Positions 44,427 to 53,162 of a DNA stretch of 64,000 nt are shown here, piece by piece; positions within the stretch are counted from its first letter, which is position 1, and each line of letters starts with the position of its first letter. The position numbers were made by a program, and so were the translations under genes. The DNA lies in NCBI RefSeq assembly GCF_003268655.1, contig NZ_CP029642.1, positions 4,092,001 through 4,156,000 of the forward strand. Reading direction: 5' to 3'. The DNA is from Arthrobacter dokdonellae. Its GTDB lineage: Bacteria; Actinomycetota; Actinomycetes; Actinomycetales; Micrococcaceae. The notes beneath the pieces were generated by a model. The model was not told where the DNA came from, did not search any database, and worked only from the letters and a program-made list of their open reading frames with translations.

Positions 44427-44773
44427 TGAGGACCGTATTCGACGCCACGGAGCGCTGGGATGTGGCACGCAACGTTTCTGCGGCGCACTCTTGCCGGACC
44501 TGCGATGGCCATGGCCGCACCTATGGAAGAGTCAAGCACTGAGCTGGACCCGCCCGATACCGCTGCGATTCACACCTTTGTTGTTCCATTCCGGAGCGAG
44601 ACGAGGACAGTAGCTTCCCTCCACGAAGTTGCCATCGGAAATCTCCATGGAATTCTAGACTTGCCGCGTTTTGGCGCGGCCCGGTTCGCCGGCATTGGCG
44701 GCTCGGACTCTAACCAGGGCAGATTGATGAGCAAAGATGCCCAATCTGCGGAACCCCGTGCAACAATTTCCCC
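44427..44773. other. Gap between resolvase relic and SRPBCC gene
   Basis: About 350 bp. A 105-aa frame (44460-44777) overlaps the next start as ATGA, but it has no good ribosome site and no family-like sequence. I see nothing else that can be supported. Confidence 0.35.
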
Positions 44774-45283
44774 ATGACAGCGCGCCTGTATGACCTCTCA
44801 TCTTCATGGATGTTCCCGAACAGCCAACAGGAGGTCTGGGATGTCATCGCCGATCCGGACATGGCCTGGCCGGATTGGTGGCCGGGGTGCACCTACGCCA
44901 AGCCGCTGGAGCGATCGCCACATGCCGGGACGTCAAATGCCGAACTGCTTCTGGCAACGACCGCCACCCTGAAATTCAAGGCCTCGCTGGGCTACACGCT
45001 GACTGTTTCCTACCACCCGACCCGCGTTGAAAGCCCTCGCGAAGTCGTCTTTGACGCCGGCGGCGACCTTACAGGCGAAGGCCGCGTGGTCCTCTCAACC
45101 ATCGACAACGGCCACACCCGGATGGACATCGAATGGCGAGTACGTCCCACCAGCCGCTGGATGACAATCCTCAGCCCCGTCGCTGCGCCCGCATTCACCT
45201 ACGCCCACGCGGCCCTGATGCGCCGCGGCGAGGCGGGCCTCAAAGCCTATTTGGCCCGGCGGAACGCAAACAACAACCAGTAG
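44774..45283 (+). CDS. SRPBCC (START-like) domain protein
   Basis: A 169-aa protein with the polyketide-cyclase/START-like layout: LYDLSSSWMFPNSQQEVWDVIADPDMAWPDWW at the N-terminus, central beta-strands (GYTLTVSYHP, EVVFDAGGDLTGEGRVVLS, HTRMDIEWRV) and a long C-terminal helix (ALMRRGEAGLKAYLARR). These domains bind hydrophobic ligands. No catalytic residue can be assigned and the ligand is unknown. Confidence 0.82.
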   Translation: MTARLYDLSSSWMFPNSQQEVWDVIADPDMAWPDWWPGCTYAKPLERSPHAGTSNAELLLATTATLKFKASLGYTLTVSYHPTRVESPREVVFDAGGDLTGEGRVVLSTIDNGHTRMDIEWRVRPTSRWMTILSPVAAPAFTYAHAALMRRGEAGLKAYLARRNANNNQ

Positions 45284-45548
45284 AGTTGCCCAAAAACTCT
45301 GGCCAGCCGCATCGAGCAGACTTAGCATGAATTACACAGCGATGCTCGATAACCGCTGACGGCAAGTCGATGGGTCTCACGCATGAATCTCTGCCAGCAC
45401 CACCCAGTGAAGTCCGTCGCCAAAACAAGCACTCCGGCGGCCGCCAAGCACAACTCATCGGCGTATGGCCCATTCCCGGCGCCCCACGGGCCAAGCGCTC
45501 TTATGGGCAAGATGGCGGCCGTGCGCAGCGTCGAACCAAGGCCCTGCA

Positions 45549-46025
45549 GTGAGTAGCTGGAAGATCCGCCACGAGGCCCGGAAAGCCATTCGCCAGCTGG
45601 ACCTTGGACCCAACCCAAGCCTGCACGCCATCCAGTCCTGGATCGAAGCCAAATGTGGCCACCCCATCATTGTCATGGAACTCGCCACCCTGCGCGGAGA
45701 CGACCTCTGCGGATGGTGGGTTCTCTACGAAGGAATCAACGTCGTCGTCCATGCCCCTGTCCGCTCAACATGGCACCTGCAGCAAATCGTCCTCCACGAA
45801 TTCGCCCACCTGATTCTGGGCCACCAGTTCACCGCGACATCGCTTGAACTTATGCACCTGCCCGGCTTCCCGGAACCGCCGCTCATGACGCTGGGCCGCA
45901 GCAGCTTTGTCGACGACGCCGAAGCCACCGCGGAATACCTGGCAGACCTCCTGACAGCCCGCATCGCACACCACACGCCGGATGCCACCGGCGACCCCGC
46001 CGGCTTCGACCAGGTCTTTGGCTAA
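45549..46025 (+). CDS. ImmA/IrrE-like zinc metallopeptidase
   Basis: A 158-aa protein with the zinc-binding HExxH block HEFAHLILGH near residues 83-92, and downstream acidic residues (DDAEATAEYLADLL) that can supply the third ligand. This layout is that of ImmA/IrrE-like peptidases, which in mobile elements and stress pathways often cleave repressors. The GTG at 45549 is chosen because the domain starts there; longer upstream frame lacks similarity. Its stop overlaps the start of the next gene by one base (TAATG). No XRE-type repressor partner is visible next to it. Confidence 0.75.
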   Translation: MSSWKIRHEARKAIRQLDLGPNPSLHAIQSWIEAKCGHPIIVMELATLRGDDLCGWWVLYEGINVVVHAPVRSTWHLQQIVLHEFAHLILGHQFTATSLELMHLPGFPEPPLMTLGRSSFVDDAEATAEYLADLLTARIAHHTPDATGDPAGFDQVFG

Positions 46026-46993
46026 TGGAGTACGTGCCGGCCGCGATGCTGTGGCTGCTCACCCTCGTCCGGATCCCCACCGCCCGGGACAAGGAACGCG
46101 CCTCCGTCCTGCGCGCCACGTTCTTCGCCGCGCTCGCCTGCACACTGTTCATCCCCGCCGTCTACAACGCGGCAGATCCGCTCCTCGGCGGCCGCAACCA
46201 CATCGGTCTGGTCCTGGTCATCGCCATCATGACCAGCTTCTGGCAATTCCACACCGCCACCGTGCTGGCCGCCATCACCGACAACGTACGACGGCGGCGC
46301 CACCTCGTGCGCGGACGCGTGGCCATCGCCGTGGCCGGCACGTGCGTCGTCGCCGGCTTCTCCGCCAGCCACGTGGACGTAACTAACCAGAACCTGCCGC
46401 TGGCCTACGGCAACCAACCAGGGATGCAATTGTTCCTCTGGATGGGTTCGGCATTCATCATCTGGGTCTGCGCCGACGCGGCGCTGACGTGCCTGCGCTT
46501 CCTCCCCCGGATGAAGAGCGGAACGTTCAAGTCGGGATTCGGCTGCTTCGGCGCCGGCTGCGCCTTCATGGCCCTGGCGCTGGGAAACCGGCTGACACTC
46601 GGCATGCTCGAGGAATCCCCGGGACATAGTGGCGCCTTACTCGGTGTGCTGAACTGGTCCTTCACCATCTTTGAAACCCTGGCCGTGCTCCTGGTCAGCA
46701 TCGGACTGATGCTGCCGCGTTTCCGCGAATCGCCGGAACTCCTGCGGCGCAATATCCGCTCGCGCTGGCTCTTGGTTCTGCTGACCCCGGTGTGGCGCCA
46801 CAGCAGCACGGAGCGAAAATACCTGCTCCGCAACCGTTGGACACCCCTTCTCGACCCGGTCACAGGGCACACAACGGCGCACCTGCACCGCCGCGTCATC
46901 GAGATCCGCGACTGCCAGCTGCGCGGCATGACGCTACTCCCCCGAGACCGCGTCCTCGTCAACCAAGCCGAGCAGCTCCTCCAAGGGCACTGA
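46025..46993 (+). CDS. MAB_1171c-like multi-pass membrane protein
   Basis: A 322-aa protein with about seven membrane segments in residues 1-235 and a soluble C-terminal part (residues about 240-322) containing HLHRRVIEIRDCQLRG. This architecture matches the actinobacterial MAB_1171c family, often annotated as putative transporter. In other actinomycetes such genes commonly follow an ImmA/IrrE-like peptidase gene, as here, suggesting a membrane-bound partner of the peptidase. The biochemical role is unknown. Confidence 0.78.
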   Translation: MEYVPAAMLWLLTLVRIPTARDKERASVLRATFFAALACTLFIPAVYNAADPLLGGRNHIGLVLVIAIMTSFWQFHTATVLAAITDNVRRRRHLVRGRVAIAVAGTCVVAGFSASHVDVTNQNLPLAYGNQPGMQLFLWMGSAFIIWVCADAALTCLRFLPRMKSGTFKSGFGCFGAGCAFMALALGNRLTLGMLEESPGHSGALLGVLNWSFTIFETLAVLLVSIGLMLPRFRESPELLRRNIRSRWLLVLLTPVWRHSSTERKYLLRNRWTPLLDPVTGHTTAHLHRRVIEIRDCQLRGMTLLPRDRVLVNQAEQLLQGH

Positions 46994-47092
46994 AGCGACA
47001 CTCGCCAGGACACGGTCATGTAGTTAGCACGCCTCCCCACCATGAACATGTGTTGCCGGTATCAGCCAGCCGCACCGCCATGTGGAGGCATC

Positions 47093-48151
47093 ATGGAAAA
47101 GCTCAGCATCAAAACCCCTGACGACTTCATCGCCCTCATGGGCCATAGCCTGGGCTTTTGGCCGCAGGAAAGCCTCGTCTGCGTCATCTTGGACCGGCGC
47201 CGCATCGGCTCCACCCTCAGGGTCGACCTCCCGTCGCCAGGCGCTGACACTGCCCATTTCGTCGAGCAGATCCTGCGCTACGTCGCCACTGACAGGGAGG
47301 CAACTGCAGTCGTGTTCGGCATCTTTACCCACGCACCCTTGGAGCCTGGGGAAATTCGTCCGCACGAAGACGTCATGGAAGAGCTGACGGGCAGGCTCAG
47401 CCAACAAGGCGTCATCGTCCGTGACGGTTGGCTGGTTGGGGAAACGACGTTCACCAACTACTTGCGCATGGGCGACGACTCCGCGCCCAGCCATCCGTTG
47501 GAGCGGATCCTGTCCAGTGAACTCAACGCCGAACTCGTCTTCCGAGGATCCAGCATTGAAACGTCCCCCGGATTCCACATCCCTGTCATGGCGCGCCCGG
47601 CCCTCAGCACCGAAGTGATGCGGCACTGCTTCCGAATCGAGGCGATGACCCCGCGGACTGCCACTGAACGGGCTAGGACACTCTGGAACAAAATGCTCGA
47701 CGGCGGTGGCGAGCCTACCGACGACGAGGCGGCGGAGCTCATCGCCAACCTCAAGTTCATTAGCGTGAGGGACCGGCTCCTCGCCGACATCCCCGGCATC
47801 GAGGACAGCATGCGCGACCTACTCCTGGGCCAAACCAAACAAAGCCCTCACTGGAAGCGCGTCGAGCGCGCCTCCGAAGTGTTATTCCAGCTCTACATGC
47901 GCACAGACGGTACCGATGCTGCACCCGTGCTGACGAGCCTCGGCGTCATCCAATGGTGGGAAGGCCACGGCAGCAAAGCCCACCAATGCTTCCAACGCGC
48001 CCTCGAAGCCGACCCCGGATACCGCCTCGCCCAACTCACCGACCACCTCGTCCGCGACGGCATCCTCTCAGACTGGGCCACCGACAAACAAACCGCCTAC
48101 CAGCCGCCACACACCCGCGGACCAGAAATCGGTGGCATGGGGATGGCGTAG
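47093..48151 (+). CDS. DUF4192 protein of unknown function
   Basis: A 352-aa soluble protein. The N-terminal block IKTPDDFIALMGHSLGFWPQESLV, then TAVVFGIFTHAP and a C-terminal tetratricopeptide-like segment (GSKAHQCFQRALEADPGYRLAQL), are typical of the actinobacterial DUF4192 family. The ATG at 47093 follows TGGAGG by a few bases. It stands alone after the peptidase/membrane gene pair. Function is unknown. Confidence 0.85.
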   Translation: MEKLSIKTPDDFIALMGHSLGFWPQESLVCVILDRRRIGSTLRVDLPSPGADTAHFVEQILRYVATDREATAVVFGIFTHAPLEPGEIRPHEDVMEELTGRLSQQGVIVRDGWLVGETTFTNYLRMGDDSAPSHPLERILSSELNAELVFRGSSIETSPGFHIPVMARPALSTEVMRHCFRIEAMTPRTATERARTLWNKMLDGGGEPTDDEAAELIANLKFISVRDRLLADIPGIEDSMRDLLLGQTKQSPHWKRVERASEVLFQLYMRTDGTDAAPVLTSLGVIQWWEGHGSKAHQCFQRALEADPGYRLAQLTDHLVRDGILSDWATDKQTAYQPPHTRGPEIGGMGMA

Positions 48152-48396
48152 AACTGATGCCGTTGGACAAGAATCCGTCAACTACTTAGGACCCGTATCC
48201 CAAGATGGCGCGAACGCTCACCCACCCCTTCTGCGATTAGTGGGTGCCGAGGTTGTTGGCCACTACCCAACAGCAGTGTGCGGCGGGTCCCCTGGTCATG
48301 CGTTTTGTAAACGATGTGAAACTGATACTTGATACAGCCTGCCCCCATGTTTCAAATATTAGGTTCGCAACCAGCTGAGGTCGCCCGGGAGACGAG

Positions 48397-49362
48397 CTAC
48401 CGTGTGACCGGCTCTTTCGTGCCCAATAGGTCCAGTTCGTTCCGACGAGGGGCGCTTTCCCAGTCGCCGGGGACCAGACAGGCAAAGGCTCCGGTTTTCG
48501 CGGCCGTCGTCAACCGTACCTCTGGTATCTGGCCCGTGACGAACTCTGCCAGGTATCCAGCCACAAAAGCGTCACCGGCACCGACGGTATCCAGGGCATC
48601 GACGCGGATGGCCGGTTGGTTATATTCGACCCCGTCGATGATGGCGAGGGCTCCGTCGGCGCCGAGTTTGATGATGGCTTGGGCCGGTCCCATCGCAGCC
48701 AGCTTCTTAGCTAAATCGACTGGCCCGTCGGAGTCACCCACCGCAATGATGGCCTCGTCGTCCCCCGCAAAGACGATATCCACCTGGGGGATCAATTGTC
48801 GATATGCTGCTGCAGCGTCGTCCATGGACCACAACGCACGGCGGTAGTTCAGGTCCAGCGAAATTGGTACGCCGGTCACCCGGGCGGTGTCGATGGCATA
48901 TTGCACTGTCGCCGCGGCCTGAACTGAAAGAGCTGGGGTGATGCCGCTAATGTGCAGGAGCGCAGCACCGGCAATAAGGTCGGTCTGAATGTCGTCGGCC
49001 TGGATCCGTGATCCGGCGCTTCCACTTCGGTAGTAGATCACGTTTTGCAGGGACGAGGTGCGGCGTTCCTTGATCATCAAGCCGGTGGCAGCCGCAGCGT
49101 CGACTGTGGCGTGAACATTGACGCCTTCGGCACGGATTTCGCGGACCACCAACTGGCCCAGCGCATCGTCGCCGACCCTTCCACACCAGTGGGCGTCGAC
49201 CCCCAGGCGCTGCAGGCCGATGGCGACGTTGGACTCGGAACCGCCGATACTCGGGCTGAAACTGGTGGCGTGGGCCAACGGACCTGGCTGGTCGGACTTG
49301 ATGAGGGCCATTGTCTCCCCAAACGTCAGAACATACGGGGCAGCTGAGATGGGGCACCTCAT
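48397..49362 (-). CDS. kdgK: PfkB-family sugar kinase, probable 2-keto-3-deoxygluconate kinase
   Basis: A 321-aa ribokinase-fold enzyme. The N-terminal VLTFGETMALIK and GGSESNVAIGLQRLG blocks and the C-terminal catalytic DTVGAGDAF near residues 257-265 are clear. The start overlaps the stop of the aldolase gene (ATGA). The pairing with Eda indicates phosphorylation of 2-keto-3-deoxygluconate, followed by aldol cleavage to pyruvate and glyceraldehyde 3-phosphate. A kinase for a related keto-deoxy acid (for example the galactonate epimer) is possible. Confidence 0.88.
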   Translation of the reverse strand: MRCPISAAPYVLTFGETMALIKSDQPGPLAHATSFSPSIGGSESNVAIGLQRLGVDAHWCGRVGDDALGQLVVREIRAEGVNVHATVDAAAATGLMIKERRTSSLQNVIYYRSGSAGSRIQADDIQTDLIAGAALLHISGITPALSVQAAATVQYAIDTARVTGVPISLDLNYRRALWSMDDAAAAYRQLIPQVDIVFAGDDEAIIAVGDSDGPVDLAKKLAAMGPAQAIIKLGADGALAIIDGVEYNQPAIRVDALDTVGAGDAFVAGYLAEFVTGQIPEVRLTTAAKTGAFACLVPGDWESAPRRNELDLLGTKEPVTR

Positions 49363-50033
49363 TTCGCAGAACCCGTCTCATCGACTAGCCGGCGAACGAG
49401 CCTTGCCCGTTCGGTCAACCGGGCGAGGGATCCTCCCTTGAATGCGTCGCCAATCAAAGGACCGCCAAGGCTCACAGCCAGTGCGCCGGCCCGGATCCAC
49501 GCCGGGGCGTCGTCGATGGCAATGCCTCCTGACGGAACTACCGCAATATCCGGGAAGGGCCCGCGGAGCTGCGCAATGTATGCCGGTCCAACTGTGGAGG
49601 CTGGGAACAGCTTCACGGCCGTGCCGCCCAGGGTCCACCCTTTGTGCAATTCGGTCGGTGTCAGCCCGCCCGGAAAGATGGGTATGCCGCGCTTGACGGC
49701 TGCCTTGACGATTTCGGGATCGGTAATGGGCGTTACGAGGTAATCGGCACCGGCCTCCATGGCTGCGTGGGCTTGATCAACTGTCGTCACCGTCCCCACG
49801 CCGATTTCCACTACCGGTCCAAACTCCGCACGTAATCGGGGAAGCTCGTTGATGACGCCGTCGGTGCTGAGGGTGAGTTCAATGCTCAGCACTCCGCCGT
49901 CGACCAGGGCCTGAATGACGGGGTTGTACTCGCGCGCATGTTGGGCACGAAGAACGGCAACGACGCGGGTCTGAAGCAGGATGTTCGACGGCGCGGGCCG
50001 GGGAAAGTGGGTCTCAACTGAGTTGGGGGACAT
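49359..50033 (-). CDS. eda: KDPG/KHG aldolase
   Basis: A 224-aa class I aldolase that splits 2-keto-3-deoxy-6-phosphogluconate. The Schiff-base lysine is in AVKLFPAS near residue 139; VVAVLRAQ, SIELTLST, VGVGTVT-like (IGVGTVTT) and PSGGI blocks match the family. I chose the ATG at 50033 because AAAGG lies eight bases upstream; the TTG two codons earlier is too close to that site. It is coupled to kdgK. Confidence 0.92.
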   Translation of the reverse strand: MSPNSVETHFPRPAPSNILLQTRVVAVLRAQHAREYNPVIQALVDGGVLSIELTLSTDGVINELPRLRAEFGPVVEIGVGTVTTVDQAHAAMEAGADYLVTPITDPEIVKAAVKRGIPIFPGGLTPTELHKGWTLGGTAVKLFPASTVGPAYIAQLRGPFPDIAVVPSGGIAIDDAPAWIRAGALAVSLGGPLIGDAFKGGSLARLTERARLVRRLVDETGSAK

Positions 50034-50465
50034 GAGCAATACCTTTCAGTAACTATTGGATTGGTGTAAAGAACCTCGTGATTCTCCAATTCACTAACCG
50101 GTATGTCGAGGGCATCGACGATATCCGGCAAAGGAAACATGTTTGGCGGAGATGGCCGTCGAGCGCCAGCGCTGTGGTGAACGATCTGCCGAAGCCGCGC
50201 CTTCTACAAAAGTGGGACCATTTTTACCAAATCTGGATCGAACGCCCTGGAATGCTTGTTCACACCTGTTTTGAAACCACGACACCTCCAACCGGCAGAT
50301 CGATCCACTCCAAAAGGACTGTTGTCCGGCGAGAGCGCTACAGACAAAACGATCCCAGTGTGAGATCACTGCCTGATCGACCCGGCAAACCCCTCCCCCT
50401 GATCAGACTCGCACTTCCTGTTGCCCTCGCGCGGTTGTCAAGGTGGGTCTGTTGTTGTCCCCCCT
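50034..50465. other. Intergenic region upstream of eda
   Basis: About 430 bp that must hold the eda-kdgK promoter and the end of the SDR operon. No copy of the TCMTATAKGA operator found elsewhere in this cluster was seen, and no gene is supportable. Confidence 0.4.
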
Positions 50466-51224
50466 CTACTGCTCTGCTGGCCGCAGGCGGAGTGCCTGCA
50501 TGCCGCCGTCGACGGCGATGGAGGTTCCGGTGGTGGACCCGGACAGCGGGCTGGCCAGGTAGGCAACGGCACCTGCGACCTCGTCTGCTCTAACCAGGCG
50601 TCCGTGCGGCTGTCTGGCGTTCAGGGCGGCGCGCTCGGCAACGGGGTCCGAGGCAGCGTCCATGAGCCTTCCAATCCAGGGGGTGTCCGCGGTGCCAGGG
50701 TTCACGCAGTTGACCCGCACGCCTTCGCGCAGGTGGTCCGCGGCCATGGCCCGTGTTAAGGACAGCACTGCACCCTTCGTGGCAGAGTACAGTGCGCGCT
50801 GCGGCAGCCCGGCGGTGGCCCCGATGGAGCAGGTGTTCACGATCGCGGCGGCGGCGGACTTGCGCAGGTGCGGCAGGGCAGCGCGAGATACGCGGACCAT
50901 GCCGACGACGTTGATGTCCCACACGTGGTGCCATTCGTCGTCGTTATTGGCCTCGATGGTGCCCTGTGCACCGATTCCGGCGTTGTTGATCACAATGTCG
51001 ACGCCGCCAAACGCTGCAACGACTCCCTCAATGGCCGTTTTGACCGAGGTGTCGTCTGAGACGTCGCAGGCGAAGCCGATTTGGCCTTCGGGCAGGTCGG
51101 CCGGGTTGAGGTCAAGGACCGCAATCTGTGCGCCCATGGACTGCAACTTCGCGGCGATCGCAGCGCCGATGCCGGAGGCCCCGCCGGTAACGACGGCGCT
51201 AAGGTCTGTCAGTTCCTGGTCCAT
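50466..51224 (-). CDS. SDR-family dehydrogenase, probable sugar-acid dehydrogenase
   Basis: A 252-aa classical SDR: TGGASGIG cofactor loop, DIVINNAG, catalytic Ser in NTCSIGATAG, and YSATKGAV with the Tyr and Lys. It begins directly after the stop of the FAH-family gene (TGAATG) with GGGAGAA as ribosome site. In the non-phosphorylative L-fucose route an SDR oxidises 2-keto-3-deoxy-L-fuconate just before an FAH-family hydrolase acts; pairing with such a hydrolase and an L-fuconate-dehydratase-like gene suits that role, but an L-fucose dehydrogenase role is also possible. Confidence 0.9.
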   Translation of the reverse strand: MDQELTDLSAVVTGGASGIGAAIAAKLQSMGAQIAVLDLNPADLPEGQIGFACDVSDDTSVKTAIEGVVAAFGGVDIVINNAGIGAQGTIEANNDDEWHHVWDINVVGMVRVSRAALPHLRKSAAAAIVNTCSIGATAGLPQRALYSATKGAVLSLTRAMAADHLREGVRVNCVNPGTADTPWIGRLMDAASDPVAERAALNARQPHGRLVRADEVAGAVAYLASPLSGSTTGTSIAVDGGMQALRLRPAEQ

Positions 51225-52136
51225 TCATTCTCCCTTGGTGGCAGCCGTAATCGAATCGGTTGTGTTTGCAGGTCCGGCCCGAAAGAATTCCTGGCGCTGG
51301 AGACCCAGTCCGGCAATTTCCATTTCCACGACGTCACCATCCTGGAGGTAGGGGAAGCGGCCCGAGAGCGCGACGCCCTCAGGAGTACCGGTGAGGATGA
51401 CGTCGCCTGGTTCGAGCACCATGTATTGGCTCAGGTGGTGGATGATCGTGGGAATATCGAAGATCAGATCGGCTGTGTTGGAGTCCTGGCGGGGTTCGCC
51501 GTTCACCCAGCTCTTGAGCTGGAGGCTATTGGCATCGACGTCGGAGGCGGGCACCAGCCACGGGCCTAACGGCGTGGACTTCGGCAGGGACTTGCCCTTG
51601 GTCCACTGCCCGGCAGCGCCCGGGATCTGGTATTCACGCTCGGAGAGGTCGTTGGCCACCAAGTAGCCGGCCACTGCATCCCCGGCTTCCTCGACGCTGG
51701 CCAGGTAGCTTGCTTCGCGCCCAATGACCACGCCCAGCTCCACCTCCCAGTCATATTTGGCGGACAGCGGAGGGATCGGGGCGGCATCAAAAGGCCCAGT
51801 GACAGTGTTGTTCGGCTTCAGGAACACGACGGGGATCGTAGGTGGTTCGGCGCCGGATTCGACAGCGTGCGCGGCATAATTCATGCCGATGCAGATGACG
51901 TTGTTCGGCCGTGCAATTGGCGGCCCGATACGCAGGGAATCGGCAGCGGCCAGGACAGAGAGTTCGCCTCGTACGACAGCGCCCCGCAGTTTCGCTATCC
52001 CGCCGCCCGCCAGGAACTCGCCATCAATGTCGTTCGTTACGGGACGGGCGTCATAGCAGCGCTCCACGCCGTCGGCCCCAGGGGCGATGACTACGGGAAT
52101 TTCCTGGCCTGGGGCGCCAAGACGTGAAATCTTCAA
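51225..52136 (-). CDS. FAH-family hydrolase, candidate 2,4-diketo-3-deoxy-L-fuconate hydrolase
   Basis: A 303-aa fumarylacetoacetate-hydrolase-fold enzyme. Metal ligands lie in GMNYAAHAVESG, and in EVELGVVIG and VANDLSEREYQ; the C-terminal YMVLEPGDVILTGTPEGVAL block is typical. The start is probably TTG at 52136 (LKISRLGAPG), with GGAGAAG just upstream; longer in-frame upstream sequence is not family-like. The specific substrate is inferred from the adjoining SDR and the L-fuconate-dehydratase-like gene; other acylpyruvates are possible. Confidence 0.88.
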   Translation of the reverse strand: MKISRLGAPGQEIPVVIAPGADGVERCYDARPVTNDIDGEFLAGGGIAKLRGAVVRGELSVLAAADSLRIGPPIARPNNVICIGMNYAAHAVESGAEPPTIPVVFLKPNNTVTGPFDAAPIPPLSAKYDWEVELGVVIGREASYLASVEEAGDAVAGYLVANDLSEREYQIPGAAGQWTKGKSLPKSTPLGPWLVPASDVDANSLQLKSWVNGEPRQDSNTADLIFDIPTIIHHLSQYMVLEPGDVILTGTPEGVALSGRFPYLQDGDVVEMEIAGLGLQRQEFFRAGPANTTDSITAATKGE

Positions 52137-52394
52137 AATCTCTTCTCCATATCTTGTAAAAAAATTGGTAGCCAAGCGACGAGCGAACCCATTGCGGCTT
52201 TGGATGCGGAGGCCGTGGTAGCACCAACGCCGCTCTGCGGTGGGGTCAGACAGGGAATGCTGACCGGATACGTACTCAAACTGCACCTGAAGTAGACAGA
52301 GGCATCCCCCTGTGACACCGGCGAACTCCGGTAAAACGTCCCCACCAGCAGGTGTTCTTTGCGCTCGTACCCCGTTCGATCCCAAAAATTGATT

Positions 52395-53162
52395 TCAGCG
52401 ACCCAGCCATCCGCCGTCAACTGGAAGGACGACGCCGTTGACGTAGTCCGATGCGCGCGATGCGAGGAAAACAGCTGAGCCGGCAAGGTCTTCGGCCTGC
52501 CCCCACCGCGCAGCCGGAATACGATCCAGAATGCTCTTCTCACGGACCGCGTCATCTTGGAGTGCCTGCGTGTTATCAGTGGCAATGTAACCGGGTGCAA
52601 TTGCGTTTACGTTGACTCCGAGGGGTGCCCACTCATTGGCGAGAGCCTTGGTCAACCCGGCAATGCCGGATTTCGACGCAGTGTAACCAGGCACGTTGAT
52701 ACCGCCCTGAAAGCTAAGCAGGGACGCCGTGAAAATGATCTTGCCGCTGCCCCGCTCAATCATGGCCCTGCCGATTTCCCTGCTCAGCACGAACTGGCTG
52801 GAAAGGTTCACTTCAATGACCTGGTCCCACATGTCGTCAGGATGCTCCGCCGCGGGTGTTCGGGCAATCGTGCCACCATTATTGACAAGGATGTCGATGG
52901 GACCTGAATCGGTTAGCTCACCGGCTAGCTTGCGGACAGCCGCACGATCCGCAAAATCGGCCCGGATCCCCGTGAACCGGCGGCCAAGCTCATTAACTCG
53001 CTTCTCGACAACACTGCCTTCGGGTTCGAGGTTGGCAGAGACACCAATAATGTCGGCTCCCGCATCGGCCAGGGCGACGGCCATGGCAAGGCCAATGCCC
53101 CGGCGTGCACCGGTAACAACAGCTGTTTGACCCGTGAGGTCAAAGAGGCCCCCGGCGCTCAT
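52395..53162 (-). CDS. kduD: KduD-like SDR (2-deoxy-D-gluconate 3-dehydrogenase family)
   Basis: A 255-aa SDR with TGARRGIG, VNNGGT (Gly in place of the usual Ala of NNAG), Ser in FTASLLSFQGG, and YTASKSGIAGLTKALANEWA. The C-terminal blocks APGYIATDNTQAL, RIPAARWG and DYVNGVVLPVDGGWL closely follow KduD/2-deoxygluconate dehydrogenases, which interconvert keto-deoxy sugar acids. Its start overlaps the stop of the zinc dehydrogenase gene (ATGA). Confidence 0.85.
   Translation of the reverse strand: MSAGGLFDLTGQTAVVTGARRGIGLAMAVALADAGADIIGVSANLEPEGSVVEKRVNELGRRFTGIRADFADRAAVRKLAGELTDSGPIDILVNNGGTIARTPAAEHPDDMWDQVIEVNLSSQFVLSREIGRAMIERGSGKIIFTASLLSFQGGINVPGYTASKSGIAGLTKALANEWAPLGVNVNAIAPGYIATDNTQALQDDAVREKSILDRIPAARWGQAEDLAGSAVFLASRASDYVNGVVLPVDGGWLGR

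Noticed and set aside
44460..44777. A 105-codon frame overlapping the SRPBCC start as ATGA
   Set aside because: No ribosome site and no recognisable sequence; it lies in the edge of a decayed mobile region.
45370..45552. A 60-codon frame whose TGA overlaps the GTG of the metallopeptidase gene
   Set aside because: The overlap is suggestive, but there is no good ribosome site and the sequence is not domain-like; chance cannot be excluded.
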